Shown here one piece after another: positions 1 through 12,216 of a DNA stretch of 64,000 nucleotides (its first letter is position 1; the number at the start of each line of letters is the position of its first letter). The DNA is from Jacaranda mimosifolia (lineage: Eukaryota; Streptophyta; Magnoliopsida; Lamiales; Bignoniaceae). Where the stretch lies: contig CM032123.1 in the NCBI GenBank assembly GCA_018894105.1, positions 559,001-623,000 of the forward strand, read 5' to 3'. The notes beneath the pieces are model-generated. The model did not search any database. It was not told the origin of the DNA and saw only the letters and a list, made by a program, of their open reading frames with translations. A program made the translations under genes and the position numbers.

Positions 1-114
1 TTTGCTACAATGATGAAGAAGGGTAATCCAGGGATGGCAGCAAGAACCATGAGAGGAAATTTGAACTTTAACCTGGCAGATGCCCTGGAAGGCAAAAGAA
101 AAGAAGAAGATTAA
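1..114 (+). CDS. 3' end of an unidentified protein-coding gene (partial)
   Basis: Frame 1 is open from the first base to a TAA at 112-114 and encodes the last 37 residues of a protein. The tail is basic then acidic and ends in EGKRKEED. There is one stop-free frame and a plausible 3' UTR follows, so this is probably the final exon of a gene that begins left of the window. I do not recognise the family: the visible part has no domain motif, only two Met-Lys/Arg-rich stretches and a charged C-terminus. It could also be a chance open frame at the window edge. Confidence 0.45.
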   Translation, partial: FATMMKKGNPGMAARTMRGNLNFNLADALEGKRKEED

Positions 115-693
115 ATGAGAGGGCCAACTTTTGTATAGTTTCTAACCTGTAGGAGGGTTTTGCAATCCATGCTAGGATGAAAACATTGTTCCTGACTTCA
201 ATAATTGGCAGAGCAAGTTACTAACTACTGTTTTCATATTTGTATTGAATCTAGAATCATAATATATATGTTTAGAACACTATTATTTGTGATTTGTACC
301 ATCATTTATGAATAAAAAAGGGACTTTTATAGAATAATTTCTGTAAAATGATGAATACGAGAAAGTCTCAAAATCAAGTCTTTAGTCCAGTTTGAGTTAA
401 ATCTTTTTATCCCTCCTCAAGGAGGTCTTGTTCCCACCGTTTCAACGAAAGGGATGAAGAATAACGATGGCTACTTTGTATAAAGACTGGAAGATCAATT
501 CAACAAATTTATATGAATTTTAAAATGTATATAATTTATGAATTATTATAGGCGCCAATAATCCTTATGGAAAGAGCAAACAAGCCAGTTCATTTCAACA
601 ACGGATAGGATAACGGACCCCTCCAAAAGCAATCAAAATTTTTTCAAGAAAATAGGAGAACGTTCAAGACATTCAGAGTTCTCAAGCTCAACC
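115..693. other. Intergenic: 3' UTR and RPL21 upstream region
   Basis: No gene is visible. The left part is presumably the 3' UTR of the partial upstream gene. The right part, directly before the RPL21 start codon, should hold the promoter and 5' UTR of that gene. I could not assign a TATA box with confidence. Confidence 0.5.
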
Positions 694-2771
694 ATGGCAG
701 CAGCCCTTTCACTCTGTCCTGGTCTCACACCAAAACTCTTTCACAATCAAACTCCAACGCCGCTTTCTCTTTCAAGAGCCAGTCTTCCATCGCTCTCCCA
801 CTGTCTCTCTTCTATCACTCTCAACTCATGCAGACAACCCACATTATCTTCCACCGCAAAATCAACAGATACAGAGGCTGCAGTTTCTTTGAGCGAGCCA
901 GAAACTGAGAAGCCTGAATTGGAAACTGAGCCCGTTGTGGAAGTAGCGGAGCCCAAGCGAGAGGAAGTTTTTGTGGTCGTGATGGTGAGCTGTGTGTGGT
1001 GAGTGTGTCTTTTGTGATAATTACTGGAAATTTTGATCTTGAGGGATGAGTTTAGGGAGATTTTTATGATACGTGTTTGTGTCATTTCTGAGTAGCACAG
1101 ACTGTCAAGATTTTCTTTTAGTTTGTTTTCTGGTTAAAGATTGTAAATTTAGCATGGTATTGTATTCAAATATGCACCTTTATGTAGTAATTTTGATAAG
1201 CAACTAGTTCAGCATTTCTTCTTCTTAGCCCTGGACACCTCAATTTTCTTATAGTTACTTTTATAATTCAATGATAATTAAGTTAACCATCTTTTCCCCT
1301 CTCCATTGGGTTTCCAAAACACCAAAAGTAAGTGTTTTATATAATAAAAGAAAGAAAAACTTGTTTTGGTGGAAATATGATAGTGCCTGTGTAGTTTATG
1401 TTTAAATGGAGCATGTAAAAGATATGATATGAAGCGATGTAGGCTAAATATATGATATCTTTAGCCTACAAGATCATGTTTGAGTTTAGAAGTTGGCTTG
1501 CGACTTTGATTTATTTTGGTTTAATATTGCTTAGGTTGGATCTAGGCAATACATCGTATTCCCTGGACGTTACATCTATACACAGAGGCTTAAAGGTGCG
1601 AAAGTAAATGATAAGGTATCAGCCTCTACCCCTATATCACCTTGTATGATCAGCAAGGGTCTTATTTTTCTTTCTTGTTTTGTCATGCTGGTGTTTTAGT
1701 AAGTCTTTGTGGTGTGAATTAACATTAAGAGCTGAGGCTCCAATCTTAGTTTCCTTGACTTTCTTTTTTTTCTGTTGTGGGATATTTGAATTCTTGACTG
1801 CTCAGATTGCTGATTACTTCTTGTAGATTCAAACAAACACCTACATTTTCTTCATTGTCATGAAGTGCATAGAGAAAGACTGGAAATCTGAAATAAAACT
1901 GAGGGACACAGCAGTTGTGCTCACTGCTCAGTACCAGTAACTGGTTACCAGACTTATTGGTTTATGCTTAATATCTGCCAATTGTGGTGGTATATCACGC
2001 ACTATGATAACAAATCTTATGGTAGATCTATAGAGTATGCTTGCTCACATGTCTGAGAAGGTGGTGAATGGTGACTGTGTGTAGTATTTGAAGAAGAGAT
2101 GTAGCTTCGGGCAGAGGTTATGATAGTCCTCCGTGGAGGCCTACATGTCTTGGTGAAAGATTCTGTTGCTTGATATCGTGTTCCCTTTTCTGTTTGTTTG
2201 GCTACTGGACTGCCTGATCCTCGGGATATAGTGGCGTCAGGATTGTGAAAACTAGTATTGTGACTGATAATTGTAACAACTTCTTACAGATTACCCTTAA
2301 TAAAGTGTTGCTGGTGGGAACAAAAACAAGCACATATATTGGAAACTCAATTGTGCCGAATGCCAGAGTCCAAGCCATTGTTGAAGAGCAAGTATGATAC
2401 AATAACAAGAGTGTCTTCTTATATGATATTTGCACTATATCTCATCAGTACCCTTTCCTTGCAGACATTGGAAAAGAAGGTCGTTGTTTTCAAGCATAAA
2501 AAGAAGAAGAGCTACCAGAGGAACATTGGACACAGACAGGTATTACAATTCATTATGTTCAACAACTCCATTGAGTTACATGTCTATTAATTACATTGAA
2601 CAAGACGTGTCACCAACAGATGAAAGACATGAACTCTTCCTTAGTTACAGTAGATTTTGGATCCTTCATTTCTCTTTGACATTTTTATTCTGACTCATAC
2701 AGCCTATTACAAGTATAAGAGTAGGAAGCATCACTGGATACCAAGATTCACCTGCTGTCACCCTTCTGTAG
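694..2771 (+). CDS. RPL21: Plastid 50S ribosomal protein L21 (nuclear-encoded)
   Basis: Component of the large subunit of the chloroplast ribosome. Five exons join in frame: 694-984, 1535-1615, 2290-2391, 2465-2539 and 2703-2771, giving 205 residues. All internal boundaries are GT..AG. Residues 1 to about 55 are Ser/Thr/Leu-rich with few acidic residues, as in a chloroplast transit peptide, followed by a Glu/Pro-rich linker. The bL21 domain begins near EVFVVVMVGSRQYIVFPGRY and continues through VLLVGTKTSTYIG, a Lys-rich loop (KHKKKKSYQRNIGHRQ) and the terminal RVGSITGYQD. The start is the first ATG of the frame, in context ACCATGG. I recall the Arabidopsis homologue as At1g35680. Transcription converges with the next gene. 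Confidence 0.93.
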
Positions 2772-3624
2772 ATTACATCATTATAGTCCAGATTTAGGCT
2801 TGACTGACAAAGTGAACAATTGTTTATCCTGGCTTTTCTTCCATTGCTTTGTCAATCAGAAGATATATTGTATATGCTGCAAAACCTTGTGGCCAATTTT
2901 TGTTTAAGCCCAAATGAAAACTTGCTGTATTTAACTGTACAATGTCATTCAGAAAAAGAGATTTTCCATGCTATAATTGCCTCGCGGTTGCTTCATACAT
3001 CTATTGAGGTATTATAAACATGGAACTTTAGAATAGGTTCCTGCCAATCAAGAAGGAATACCTTTACCGTATGATGGATACTTCTACTCTTTTTTTGCTT
3101 GGCTCTCTTGTTTTGGTAGTAATGTTTAATAATAAAGCAAAACAAAAAACCGAACAAAACAAGTAATCAGCTAAATAGTTGCTGGCAGAAAAGAGTTAGA
3201 TTGATCAGAAAATCAGTTTCTCTGGCACTAAAAGGTGTGAGCTTTCTCAGTACCATATATCACAATTTTACACCTTGCAAGGAAGATACTATTAGATGAC
3301 ATTTCAGCACCATAAACTGATATTTCAATCAAGTCAATCATATTCAGTTGCTAAATTTTGATTTTCAGATCAGTACAAATTCAAGATTTCTGCCCTGTGA
3401 ATTTCATTCAATATGTCAGTACAAATTCAAGATTTCCTGCCTTGTGATGGTCTCGAGAAACCCAGGTAGGGATGTGAGATATAAGAAGGAAATAGAGAAC
3501 TGCTTCTGTACTTTACACATATAAGCAAAGGTAGATTCTCTCCTCTTCCCTACCCAGGATCATGGTAGAAAATCGCATGATGGGTACCCCTTCTCCACAA
3601 GATGGTAGGAATTGCCTGAGAGCT
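2772..3624. other. Intergenic between two convergent genes
   Basis: Contains the 3' UTRs of RPL21 (+) and the VTT-domain gene (-). The only structure seen is a short duplication around 3371-3455. No additional coding exon is supported; the 65-codon frame at 2820-3017 resembles nothing I know. Confidence 0.5.
3371..3455. repeat. Short tandem duplication, period about 46 bp
   Basis: The segment starting CAGTACAAATTCAAGATTTC at 3371 recurs at 3417 with small differences. It lies in the shared 3' region of two convergent genes and has no visible coding role. Confidence 0.55.
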
Positions 3625-5538
3625 CTACTCGTATACCCTCTTCCTCTTCAAAAGGGTTGGGAACAATAAAATAGACCCAATGAGGAAAAGTATGGCCAAG
3701 GTCTTAAAATCATAGAGATCTTTGACTGACTTTAGATCGCCAAGAGCAAGCCCAGCCTAGCGTATAAAAAAGCAATGGCAAAAATCATGTCAAGTACACA
3801 AAATTGGTAAACAAACAAAAATGGGAAGCAGAAGCAGTTTAGTAGAAGAAAATATATGTTATTGAAAAAGAAAATGTCTTACTCTAACAGTAATGTAGGA
3901 GGCAGGAATGAGACCAATAACGGTTGCCAGAAAGAAAATATGAAATGGTATATCCACAATGGGTGAAGCCAAATTGATAAACAGGTTTGGCAATGTTGGA
4001 GTGACTCTCAGAAAGAGCATGTAATTGAGCAGCTTCTCTCTCCGCTTAGCTATCTGAAACCAATGAACTCACATTGGTGAGGTTCCACAGGAGCTGAAGC
4101 CGCCAAGATGAATTGCAGCATTTTTAAAATGTTAAAATTGGAAAAAATAAAATAAAATGTGAAACTGAAGAACTATATACCTCAGCCTGAAAATATTTCA
4201 GTTTTTCAGGCCACAACCAGTTAACAATAGGCCTGCCAATCAATTTGGACAAAAAATAGCAGGATGATGCACCTGCTGTGGCATTGAAGACAACCAAGAA
4301 AAGACCTTTGACAACACCAAAAAGTGCTCCAGCTAGTAAGGACATGAAAATTGTCCCAGGAATCATGAATGTCTGCATGAATATGTATGTCGAACAGTAA
4401 CCTAGAATGAACTTTGCTGGGTACACTCGAGCATAAGTTGCAAGATGATCTCTGGAGCATGTTGAAAAGTATAAATCAGCAGAGTAGACATTAGAGAACA
4501 GAACAGCAAATGATTAATTTGCAGACAATAGAGAAGGCATCAAAACCAAAGATTTCCACTACCTAAGGAAACATGCACAAAGAAATTTGGACCTAATGTG
4601 AATGGTTCTGTACAACTCAGCTCAATTCAATAAATCCTTGTCCACTTATTGTACTGTGCGCTACATACTTATCATCACCCACTCTGATAAAGATCTAAAG
4701 ATCTCTATAACCAAGAGTAAACAACTCAACTCAACTCAACTCAATTCAATATAGCATGCAGACTCATCCACAGCTCCAAGTAAGACACAGAGAACTAATA
4801 AGGAAAAAGTTGCATGTGGTTGGCTCCCAAATAGAACCTAAAGCCAAATGCTTTGCCTTTGTTAGTTTCATGCTTGGCTTATATAGCAAACCTCCATAAA
4901 TAGATCCATTATGAGTTTCTCTTCAAAAAACCCAAAAGCCTAAGATGTGATGAAGAAAAATAACAGCTTTCATCCCTGGCACTTAAACCTAACTTTTACC
5001 TCTTCAAAACCTAGCAATCATAATCAAATGAACTCAAAAGTTCAGGTCAAAATACATTATGAACTGCAAAGGAGTGCATAGAATATTCAATATATTACCA
5101 TACAATACGTGGCACGCTAAATCTGAAAGTCAAGCTGCAAGCAATTATGATTCACAAAATAATAGCAAAGTGGACACAATAGCTAAAATCAAAGAACTAT
5201 CGGAAAAGGGCAAATATTTATTTATCTCATTAAGTTCCTAGAATGTGAAATCAAAAGGTTGAAAACATTAGAACAGCTTACTTGAGCAAGCGAAGATCCG
5301 CGAGCGTACGAGGCAGCTTTAGCATCCCATACTCAGCAGCAGGCATGGTAAGGTAAATGCATAACAACCCAGTAGAAAAAACCAAAAACACGCCTAAAGC
5401 CGCCGCGAATTCCCACCGCGAGAGAGGAAATTTCTCCGCCTTAAACTTCTTCCCCGAGGGAGACTCGGCATTCTTCTCCTCATCCCTATCCAACAGCCAG
5501 CTACCGGTTTCCACCACCACGCTCCTCGGCGCCGCCAT
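3625..5538 (-). CDS. VTT-domain / SNARE-associated Golgi family membrane protein
   Basis: Polytopic membrane protein of the DedA/VTT (TMEM41/TMEM64-like) superfamily; animal relatives act as lipid scramblases in autophagy and ER lipid handling. Four exons on the minus strand: 5538-5282, 4451-4181, 4053-3883 and 3756-3625, totalling 276 residues. All junctions are consensus, with phase 2 at the first. The N-terminal ~45 residues are charged and a first membrane segment follows (AALGVFLVFSTGLLCIYL). The VTT core contains YIFMQTFMIPGTIFMSLLAG, GALFGVVKGL and the signature VTPTLPNLFINLASPIVDIP. The C-terminus ends in KRKRVYE. The first true ATG is at 5538. I recall the Arabidopsis homologue as At1g71940, next to VND7; here a P450 lies between the two. 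Exact function in plants is not established by the sequence. Confidence 0.92.
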
Positions 5539-7279
5539 AAAAATCAACGGTGAAAACGATGCCGATGGCGTTGGCAGCTATTTGCAAGAAACTGTTGGGA
5601 AGCGATGAGATTCACAGGATTTTGACCTTAATTATAACAACAAAAACAAAAGCAAAATTGGTTTTGGGGTTAGCTCATTTCTCCTTCTGCTGCTACTGTT
5701 ACCTCTGGCAAATTAAAAGCATTCGGGTGAGGGGCATTAAATGCGCCCAAAAATCAAGAAAATTCCCCGTCCCAAAAGAAGTAAAATTTACGAAGATGGG
5801 GGATCAGGGCTTCTATTTAGGGATTGAATAAGGGGTAAAGTTTCAAACTTTGAGCTGATAAAATGGACAATTGATTGAATTGGGTAAACGCATAGATCAA
5901 GAAGGATATATCAATTGAATATGAAACATCAAAAATTAAAGCCCTAGAAATTGGAGATGAGCAGTAATCTTATAAATTTGCGTCACTGTGTATGCATATG
6001 TGTGTATGTTTTTCCTTTTCTTCAAGATTGTTTTTTCTGTGTATGTGTCAGAGAAAAGTCAATGGTGGAGCGTAAAAGGAATGATCAATAAGAGGGATGA
6101 TAATTTTCTTTTACCTTTTCTTTTAGACGACAAATAATACTTTATTCCTCATAATGAAAATTTTCATTTCAAAATTATCCTCTTATTTTAAATAGTACCA
6201 TGATACTATTATTATTATTATTATTTTTATTTTTATTTTTATTTTTATAATTACTCACTAAGATAATACACTAAAATTGTTTAAAAATTTATGTTTGATT
6301 ATTTTTTTATTTGATTTTATTATGTGTTTTGAGAGAATGAATTATTGAAAAATGTGAAAGTTGTATTCTAGTATGTTTGTTTATGTTTTGGAGGAGACAT
6401 TTATTTTACTGTAACAGTCAAATCAATACTTTTTTGTTGAGTTTTTTTGGTGAAAATAAAATTGAATGATTTTTTTTTTTATTAGAATAAAAATAAAATA
6501 TATATTATGTATGTATATAATAATATATGTATATATTGAAAAATGAAAGTTTTGAAAGAACAATGATGATATGTTTGGTTATATTTCCTCAAAATAATTT
6601 TTGTTCTGGGAAGACATAACCAAACACTCCCTAAACTTTTCAGCTTTTGCCTAAAATTTCGAATGAAGCCAAACTTGATATAATAATTTTGAGAAAGATG
6701 TTTGGTCTTAATTTTAAGAAATATCTTCTATTTTCAACCTATAAAAATATCAAAATTATGTCTATTTTTCCTTTTTTCTTGAGCCGGTTTCTGAAAATAA
6801 AATGCCAATTTTCAAAGAAAAGAAAGGAAAGAAACATCAAGAGCATTCAGAAAAAGGAAATTGTGAAGTTCGAACTTTTTATTTCAATACTTATTTCATC
6901 TTTTATTCCAATTTCATACATATATTTGATCGACAATAAATTATTTTGACAAGAAAATATTTATTACACTTTATTTATATATATATATATATATATAACT
7001 TGAAATATGAGTTGAAATGCATAATAAAATAGAAGCTCATAGTGGTGGAAATTATGATGCTGCTATTAAATAATAAAGTTCATTTTTTCAAGAAACATAA
7101 TACACTTTTTGGGCTGCAATTGATTTGCAGACTAGTACAGAATGAAGAACTAGTAGATTTCTTACACTCCCATCTTTTTCTTACAACAATCAGACCTCTG
7201 TCATTACATGTTATTGCAGAAAACAAATATTTCATTTATGGGATTTAACATTCTTGTGGCAGGACAATGAAGATGAAAC
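5539..7279. other. Intergenic, AT-rich, with simple repeats
   Basis: The part next to 5538 is the 5' region of the VTT gene. From about 6100 the sequence is very AT-rich, with ATT/TTTTA runs near 6210-6245 and an AT dinucleotide run near 6976-6998. Two loosely similar stretches (around 6340-6410 and 6535-6600) suggest an old local duplication. The 100-codon frame at 6647-6949 is Lys/Ile/Phe-rich, as expected from AT-rich DNA, and is not called a gene. Confidence 0.45.
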
Positions 7280-8882
7280 TTAGTTTTCATGAGGCTGGAG
7301 GTGAACTGGAAGCCCATAAACCGGCGTGGGGGAAGCGTGGAAGACTATCTTCTCATTTGGAATTGCCTTTTCAAGTTTGAACCTCCTCACCACATTGTGC
7401 ATGAAAACCAAAACTTCTAGCCTGGCATACTCTTTTCCAGGGCACATTCGAGGGCCTCCACCAAAGGGCACGAACGTGTAAGGAGCCGGTCCACTTCCCT
7501 CAAACCTAGATGGATCGAACTTTTCTGGTTGTGGGAAGTACTTAGGATTCTTGTGTGATGAATGGACAGTCCAAAATGTCTGCACAGAATATTGAGAATT
7601 AAGCAAGGACAAAGTGAGACAGAATTGTCCGAAGGGCTTGAGTTGGGAGTATGTTTATGTACCTTCCATCCTTTAGGGATAGTAAAACCTGCATAAGTGA
7701 ACTCAGTTGTGGTCTCTCTGAAAGCTCCTTGTGCAGGGGGAGTTAACCTGAGCGATTCACGTGCAACGTTCCATGAATACTTCATCTTCTCTATATCTTC
7801 CCATGTCAATAGCTCATCTGGTCCTTTTGATTCAGCAATCTCCATTTGTTCTGATATATAAGCCTTTGTCTTAGTATTAACTCAATATGTGGTTATTAAT
7901 CTATGTCTAGGAATGAGTGAGTGAAGACTAAAGAGTTACCTTTCAAGACCTCTTTATAGATGTGGGGAAGTTCTGCAAGATAATTCATGACAGAAGTGAC
8001 TGCAGAGCTAGTTGTCTCGAAGCTAGCCACTAGCAAGCCAATAATGTTGTTAGAAATCTCCATTTCACTCAATAATTCACCATTTTCATCTCTCACAAGT
8101 AGCATTTTTGACAGTAGGTCTCTCCCCTCTGTCTCGTTGTTCTTCAGCAGCTCCTTTCTTCTTTCCTTGATGATCCTCATCAGCTCTTCGCGCACCAGTT
8201 TGCCACCTTTGATAGCACGATTATAAGCCGTGCCTGGAAAGTCTATAGGCACAGAGAACATCCCATTAGTCACAAGAGTGAAGGGATCAGCCAACTTCTT
8301 TATGTGCTCTGGATCAACAACACTTAGAAACAATCTACATGCCAGCTCAAATGTGTATTTCTTTGACAAGGGGAAGACTTTTACTACTGCATTAGGGGTC
8401 CAATCATGATCCATATGCTCACGGGCCAGGGCATCCATCACAGGTATGTACTGTTTCAGGGCTTCGGGCTTGAGAATATCATGGTGGAAGCAACGTTTGA
8501 GGGCTGAGACTTCCTTCAAGTTACTTTCGACAAATTCAGGGAACAGCAAGGCCTTCTTCATTGATTGTGGCCACCAGGAGGTAAGAAGTTTGTTCTCATT
8601 CATGAAAAGGAACTTGTTGCCTTGTGCACCACAGAATATTGCCATTTTCTCTCCCAACAAGGAGGTTTGGAATACCTCAGGTGAGTAGTTTTCCATTCTA
8701 TCCTTAACGAATTTCTGTGGTCCTAACAGGGCAAACTCCATGTTTTCTCCCAGCATTGGCCACCCACTTGTGCCAGGAGGTAAGTTCTTGTTGCCAGAGC
8801 CCTTTTTACGTATAAATGAGACGAGATAGAGGGACAGAGGAAGAAGTACAAGAGGGAGAACATATGGTAGAAAGGCCTCCAT
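7280..8882 (-). CDS. Cytochrome P450, CYP716 family (likely triterpenoid oxidase)
   Basis: Membrane-anchored P450 resembling CYP716A enzymes, many of which oxidise beta-amyrin-type triterpenes at C-28. Three exons: 8882-7940, 7850-7663 and 7579-7280, giving 476 residues, normal for the family. An N-terminal anchor (about residues 5-24) is followed by the proline hinge [13 protein letters not shown]. The I-helix reads [12 protein letters not shown], the ExxR motif is in [13 protein letters not shown], and the haem loop [18 protein letters not shown] carries the cysteine ligand. The I-helix has Ser where the usual (A/G)Gx(D/E)T has Gly, and WTVHSSHK replaces the YWSANSTHK-like segment I recall from CYP716A members. 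The protein therefore looks intact, but the substrate cannot be assigned. It sits between VND7 and the VTT gene, all on the same strand. Confidence 0.93.
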
Positions 8883-9555
8883 GCTTCTTTTCTAGCAAAC
8901 TACAACTGTTGAATATGCTGATTGAAGTTTTAGTATACGCCTTGGAGAAGCCAGAAAATTGAGTATATATAGGATTTAGAAGGATTTAAGACAATCGAAT
9001 CTTGGCTTCATTTTTGGCAATTTCTGAGGCACAAAAACTAGGCTACGAGACAACATAAAGTATATCTGAAGTGTGAGTTTTATAAGGTAAGAAAATGCGG
9101 ACAACATAGTATTTGGTGTTGCTGCATTTATAGTCATGACAAAATGAGGTATTTTTGAGCAAATGGAGAACATTGCTCTTTTAGGATTCTTGTATACTCA
9201 TTTTTGTCTTAATTTGAGACCTCACCAACTTTTACTTGTGTTTTAATCTTAAAGAATGTATAGACAAAATGAGGATATCCTAAAGAAATAAACTAAAAGA
9301 AAAACATAAAGTGGAATATACATGTAAAAACTTTCTTAAACATTTGTTTATCATAAACTAGGTAATTCAAATATAAGCTGCAACAGTAATAAGAAATTCA
9401 CAGTTGCTTACAACAAGAACAGTCAAAAAGTAAAAATCAACACTTTATCCTATGCACCAACTTGGGGAAGCATATATATGTGATCTCAGCCAAATTTTGA
9501 ATAAGTCTGTTATTTTTTACAGTTTCAATTAAAATCCTATATGAATGCATTCTAG
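8883..9555. other. Intergenic: CYP716 upstream region and VND7 3' region
   Basis: No coding exon is visible. The left part is the promoter and 5' UTR of the P450 gene, including a TATA-like motif. The right part, next to the VND7 stop codon, should be its 3' UTR. Small frames here resemble nothing known. Confidence 0.5.
8963..8972 (-). promoter_or_regulatory. Candidate TATA box of the CYP716 gene
   Basis: On the minus strand the sequence reads CCTATATATACTC, about 80-90 bases upstream of the ATG at 8882. That spacing fits a TATA box plus a short 5' UTR. TATA-like strings are common in this AT-rich DNA, so this rests on position and context only. Confidence 0.4.
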
Positions 9556-10710
9556 CTACAAGTCAGGAAAGCATTCAAGTACATGGCTCAAATGGTTTTG
9601 AGCTGCATCTAACTCATCATTGTGGGGGACTAAGGGCATGTTTGTGTATGCGTATGATGAGGGTCCAAGGACTTGAGATGGAAGTAGCTTATCAAGTATC
9701 TTCCATTCATTGTATTGATTACCAAAATTGCTCTTCTCATCTTCATGGTCCTCATTGGCCAAAACACTATGCTCGAGATTAATGTTATCATTCGTTGTGA
9801 AACTTGTAGATATGGAGGGGCTATCAAGCTTTGGGAGCTCCACCATTTGGCTCTCAAAATGGCTGTGGCTGGACCTGAGAGACTCCGGTGGAAATGGGGG
9901 CTGATTAAGATTTGTCGACCCTTGATTAAGGAGATCGAAGTTATGTATTAAAGTACTTGTCTGAAAGGATGGAGGCCTATAATGGCTGCTGTCTGATCTG
10001 ACGTAGTAAGTGTTATTCCACGGTTCATAACCTTGCTTGTGACTTGGGCACGGCTTCTTGAATGCACGGCAAACCACCCATCCTTCTTCCTGTTACATCA
10101 TATCAGATTAATTAGCATATTTGATTAGAAGATTTAGTAGCATTTTGGAATATATGATCTTAACAGTTTGCATATGTTAAGGTTATAACCTGAGGAGGTC
10201 CATGTTCGGTTGTCTGAAGTCGATATTCATGCATGATCCAATCACTTTTCCTTCCATTGGGCGCCCGTCCTTTGTAGAACACCAATGTCTTTCTCATTCC
10301 TATAATTCTGTCCTTAGAAAGCACAGCCTTGTCCCGTCCTGTCGCCTTCCAGAAACCGGCAGCCGTAGCCCTGTTGGTCCGCGTGCCAGTCGGATACTTC
10401 CTGTCCTTGTGACTGAAGAAATACCACTCATTCTGTTCTTCATATCCCAATTTGCACCTGTCTGTAGATGGACAAAAGATGATCATAAACTACTGATCTA
10501 GCTAGCCCAGAAAAAGAAAACCTATTAGTATTATCTTTTAAGTGTACCTTGGATGTCCCATGGCTCAATTCTGTAGAGATCAACGTCAATGATCACATTA
10601 AGATCAATTTTCAGGGAGTCCACTTTTCTCTTCAGATAGTAGCCCACGAGTTCTTCCTCGGTCGGGTGAAACCGGAAGCCGGGGGGTACACATGACTCCA
10701 TGATTTCCAT
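9556..10710 (-). CDS. VND7: NAC transcription factor, VND7-like (xylem vessel regulator)
   Basis: NAC-domain DNA-binding activator. VND7 is a master switch of xylem vessel differentiation that turns on secondary-wall and programmed-cell-death genes. Three exons: 10710-10548, 10461-10190 and 10089-9556, encoding 322 residues (Arabidopsis VND7 is about 324 as I recall). Exon phases 1 and 0 are the usual NAC pattern. Subdomain A is [19 protein letters not shown]. Subdomains C and D include [20 protein letters not shown] and [20 protein letters not shown]. The domain ends with [13 protein letters not shown]. The variable C-terminal region carries YEPWNN, LDSPS and a [12 protein letters not shown] segment matching the VND 'WQ' region, and ends in ECFPDL, close to CFPDS in Arabidopsis VND7. 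These C-terminal matches separate it from other VND/NST members. Confidence 0.93.
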
Positions 10711-12216
10711 TTCTTCTGATCCTGCTAAAAAATTGCAAATATTATATATGTGTTAGAACTTAGAAGAGGAGATCCTATTGAAACTTTTTCCTCACAAATG
10801 AGCTGAGCATTAATGCTGGAAGATACTTTTATCCTTGTTTAGGCCATTTGTAAAGCTACTTTTGGACAACATTCAAGAAAGAGAGTAAAATTCACACAAC
10901 TCTTGTCTTTATGAAACTTTTGTAATGATTCAGTTCATATCCATTCGTGAGCACAATGGAATTATATATGATGGTCCCAATGCATGTGCTTGAAAAACCT
11001 TTGTGTGTTTTATGAGGAGAGATCAAAATGGCAGACCAAAATGCGGTATCCCACCCCAGAAAAAGAACATATATTCAAGCTAAAACATAGGCCAATCCTC
11101 TCTCACTTGCATGTACAGTTGTTCAAGGCAAATTATATTGAATATACTAAAGTTGTAGCTATATATATAGGTGTGTTTATATATATATATTAGTGGCCGT
11201 AAAAATTGACCATTTTTGAGAGACATGGGCATGTTCATTTCTTTGAGTGCATTCCACTCCATGATTCCTGGTACACAAGGGGTTTTCCCACCCACCCTAT
11301 ATACACACCTTGTTACATAATTTATGAGAATTATATTAAACTATAACCTTATTATAAAAAAGAAAACACACATACACACACTATCTCCCAAGAGATCACA
11401 ATGAATACGAAGTTCATGAGCAATTTGATGATCAAATGTTACGAGGTTGTTAGTTCTTCGACTAGATCGATCAACCAAAAACCATGCATGAGAGTTCCCA
11501 TGGCCCTTCATGCATCATATATCTGCACGAAGAATCAAACACAACATATATTCAAGAAAATACTAACCCAAAAGTCGAACCTCCTTCTGTTCTTGAAATA
11601 ATGCCTCAGAGAGAAGGAGGGAGAGAGAAACACAGAATTCTAGGTTATATGGGTTTGGAGAGGTTGATGAATATATATTGGTGAATGTTGGTGGTGAGAG
11701 TGATGTATGTATATATATATATATATATATGATAAGCAGATGCAAACAGTACATAATTACATATAGATGAATAGATTGTGTAAGTAAAAATGGTTATTGA
11801 TTACGCGTGGGGTAACTGGCAGATAAGGGTGTGTTTGTTTGGACGGCGTGACATCAAAATTTCACGCCACCCCTTCCACCGTTGTACAGTGTACGTACTA
11901 ATTAAGTTTTATTTTCTTTCATGAACTACTTGTCATTTGTCACCTCCCCATTTCCATTAAGGATTAAGCACTACAACCAACATGGCTATATGTGTGCATT
12001 TTTTGCTCAACCCGTCCGTAATCCAGCTATACCTGTCTGTTTGGTGCGCCGCCCTTCCACTTTGCCACCACTAATCCACCGCCATCTGGCTGTTGAGCTG
12101 TCTAATTTGGGAAGCCAATCATTTTCTGATTTTTTGAGAAAACCGAACCAGCTGGCCGGTCGATCGACGGTCCGACTAGTCGGTCTGGGTCTGATTTTTT
12201 AAACAGTGATTATAGG
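10711..12216. other. Upstream region of the VND7-like gene; AT-rich, no gene seen
   Basis: This is the promoter side of VND7. It contains AT dinucleotide runs near 11173-11190 and 11710-11730 and purine-rich stretches near 11605-11630. From about 12130 to 12200 there is a GC-rich palindromic stretch (CCGGTCGATCGACGG, CCGACTAGTCGG) that looks like part of an old inverted-repeat element. Overlapping frames at 11401-11684 and 11921-12202 show no recognisable protein. Confidence 0.45.

Noticed and set aside
6647..6949. 100-codon open frame
   Set aside because: Lys/Ile/Phe-rich composition expected from AT-rich DNA; no motif, no splice context.
11921..12202. 93-codon open frame
   Set aside because: Ends in a palindromic repeat-like stretch and has no recognisable domain.
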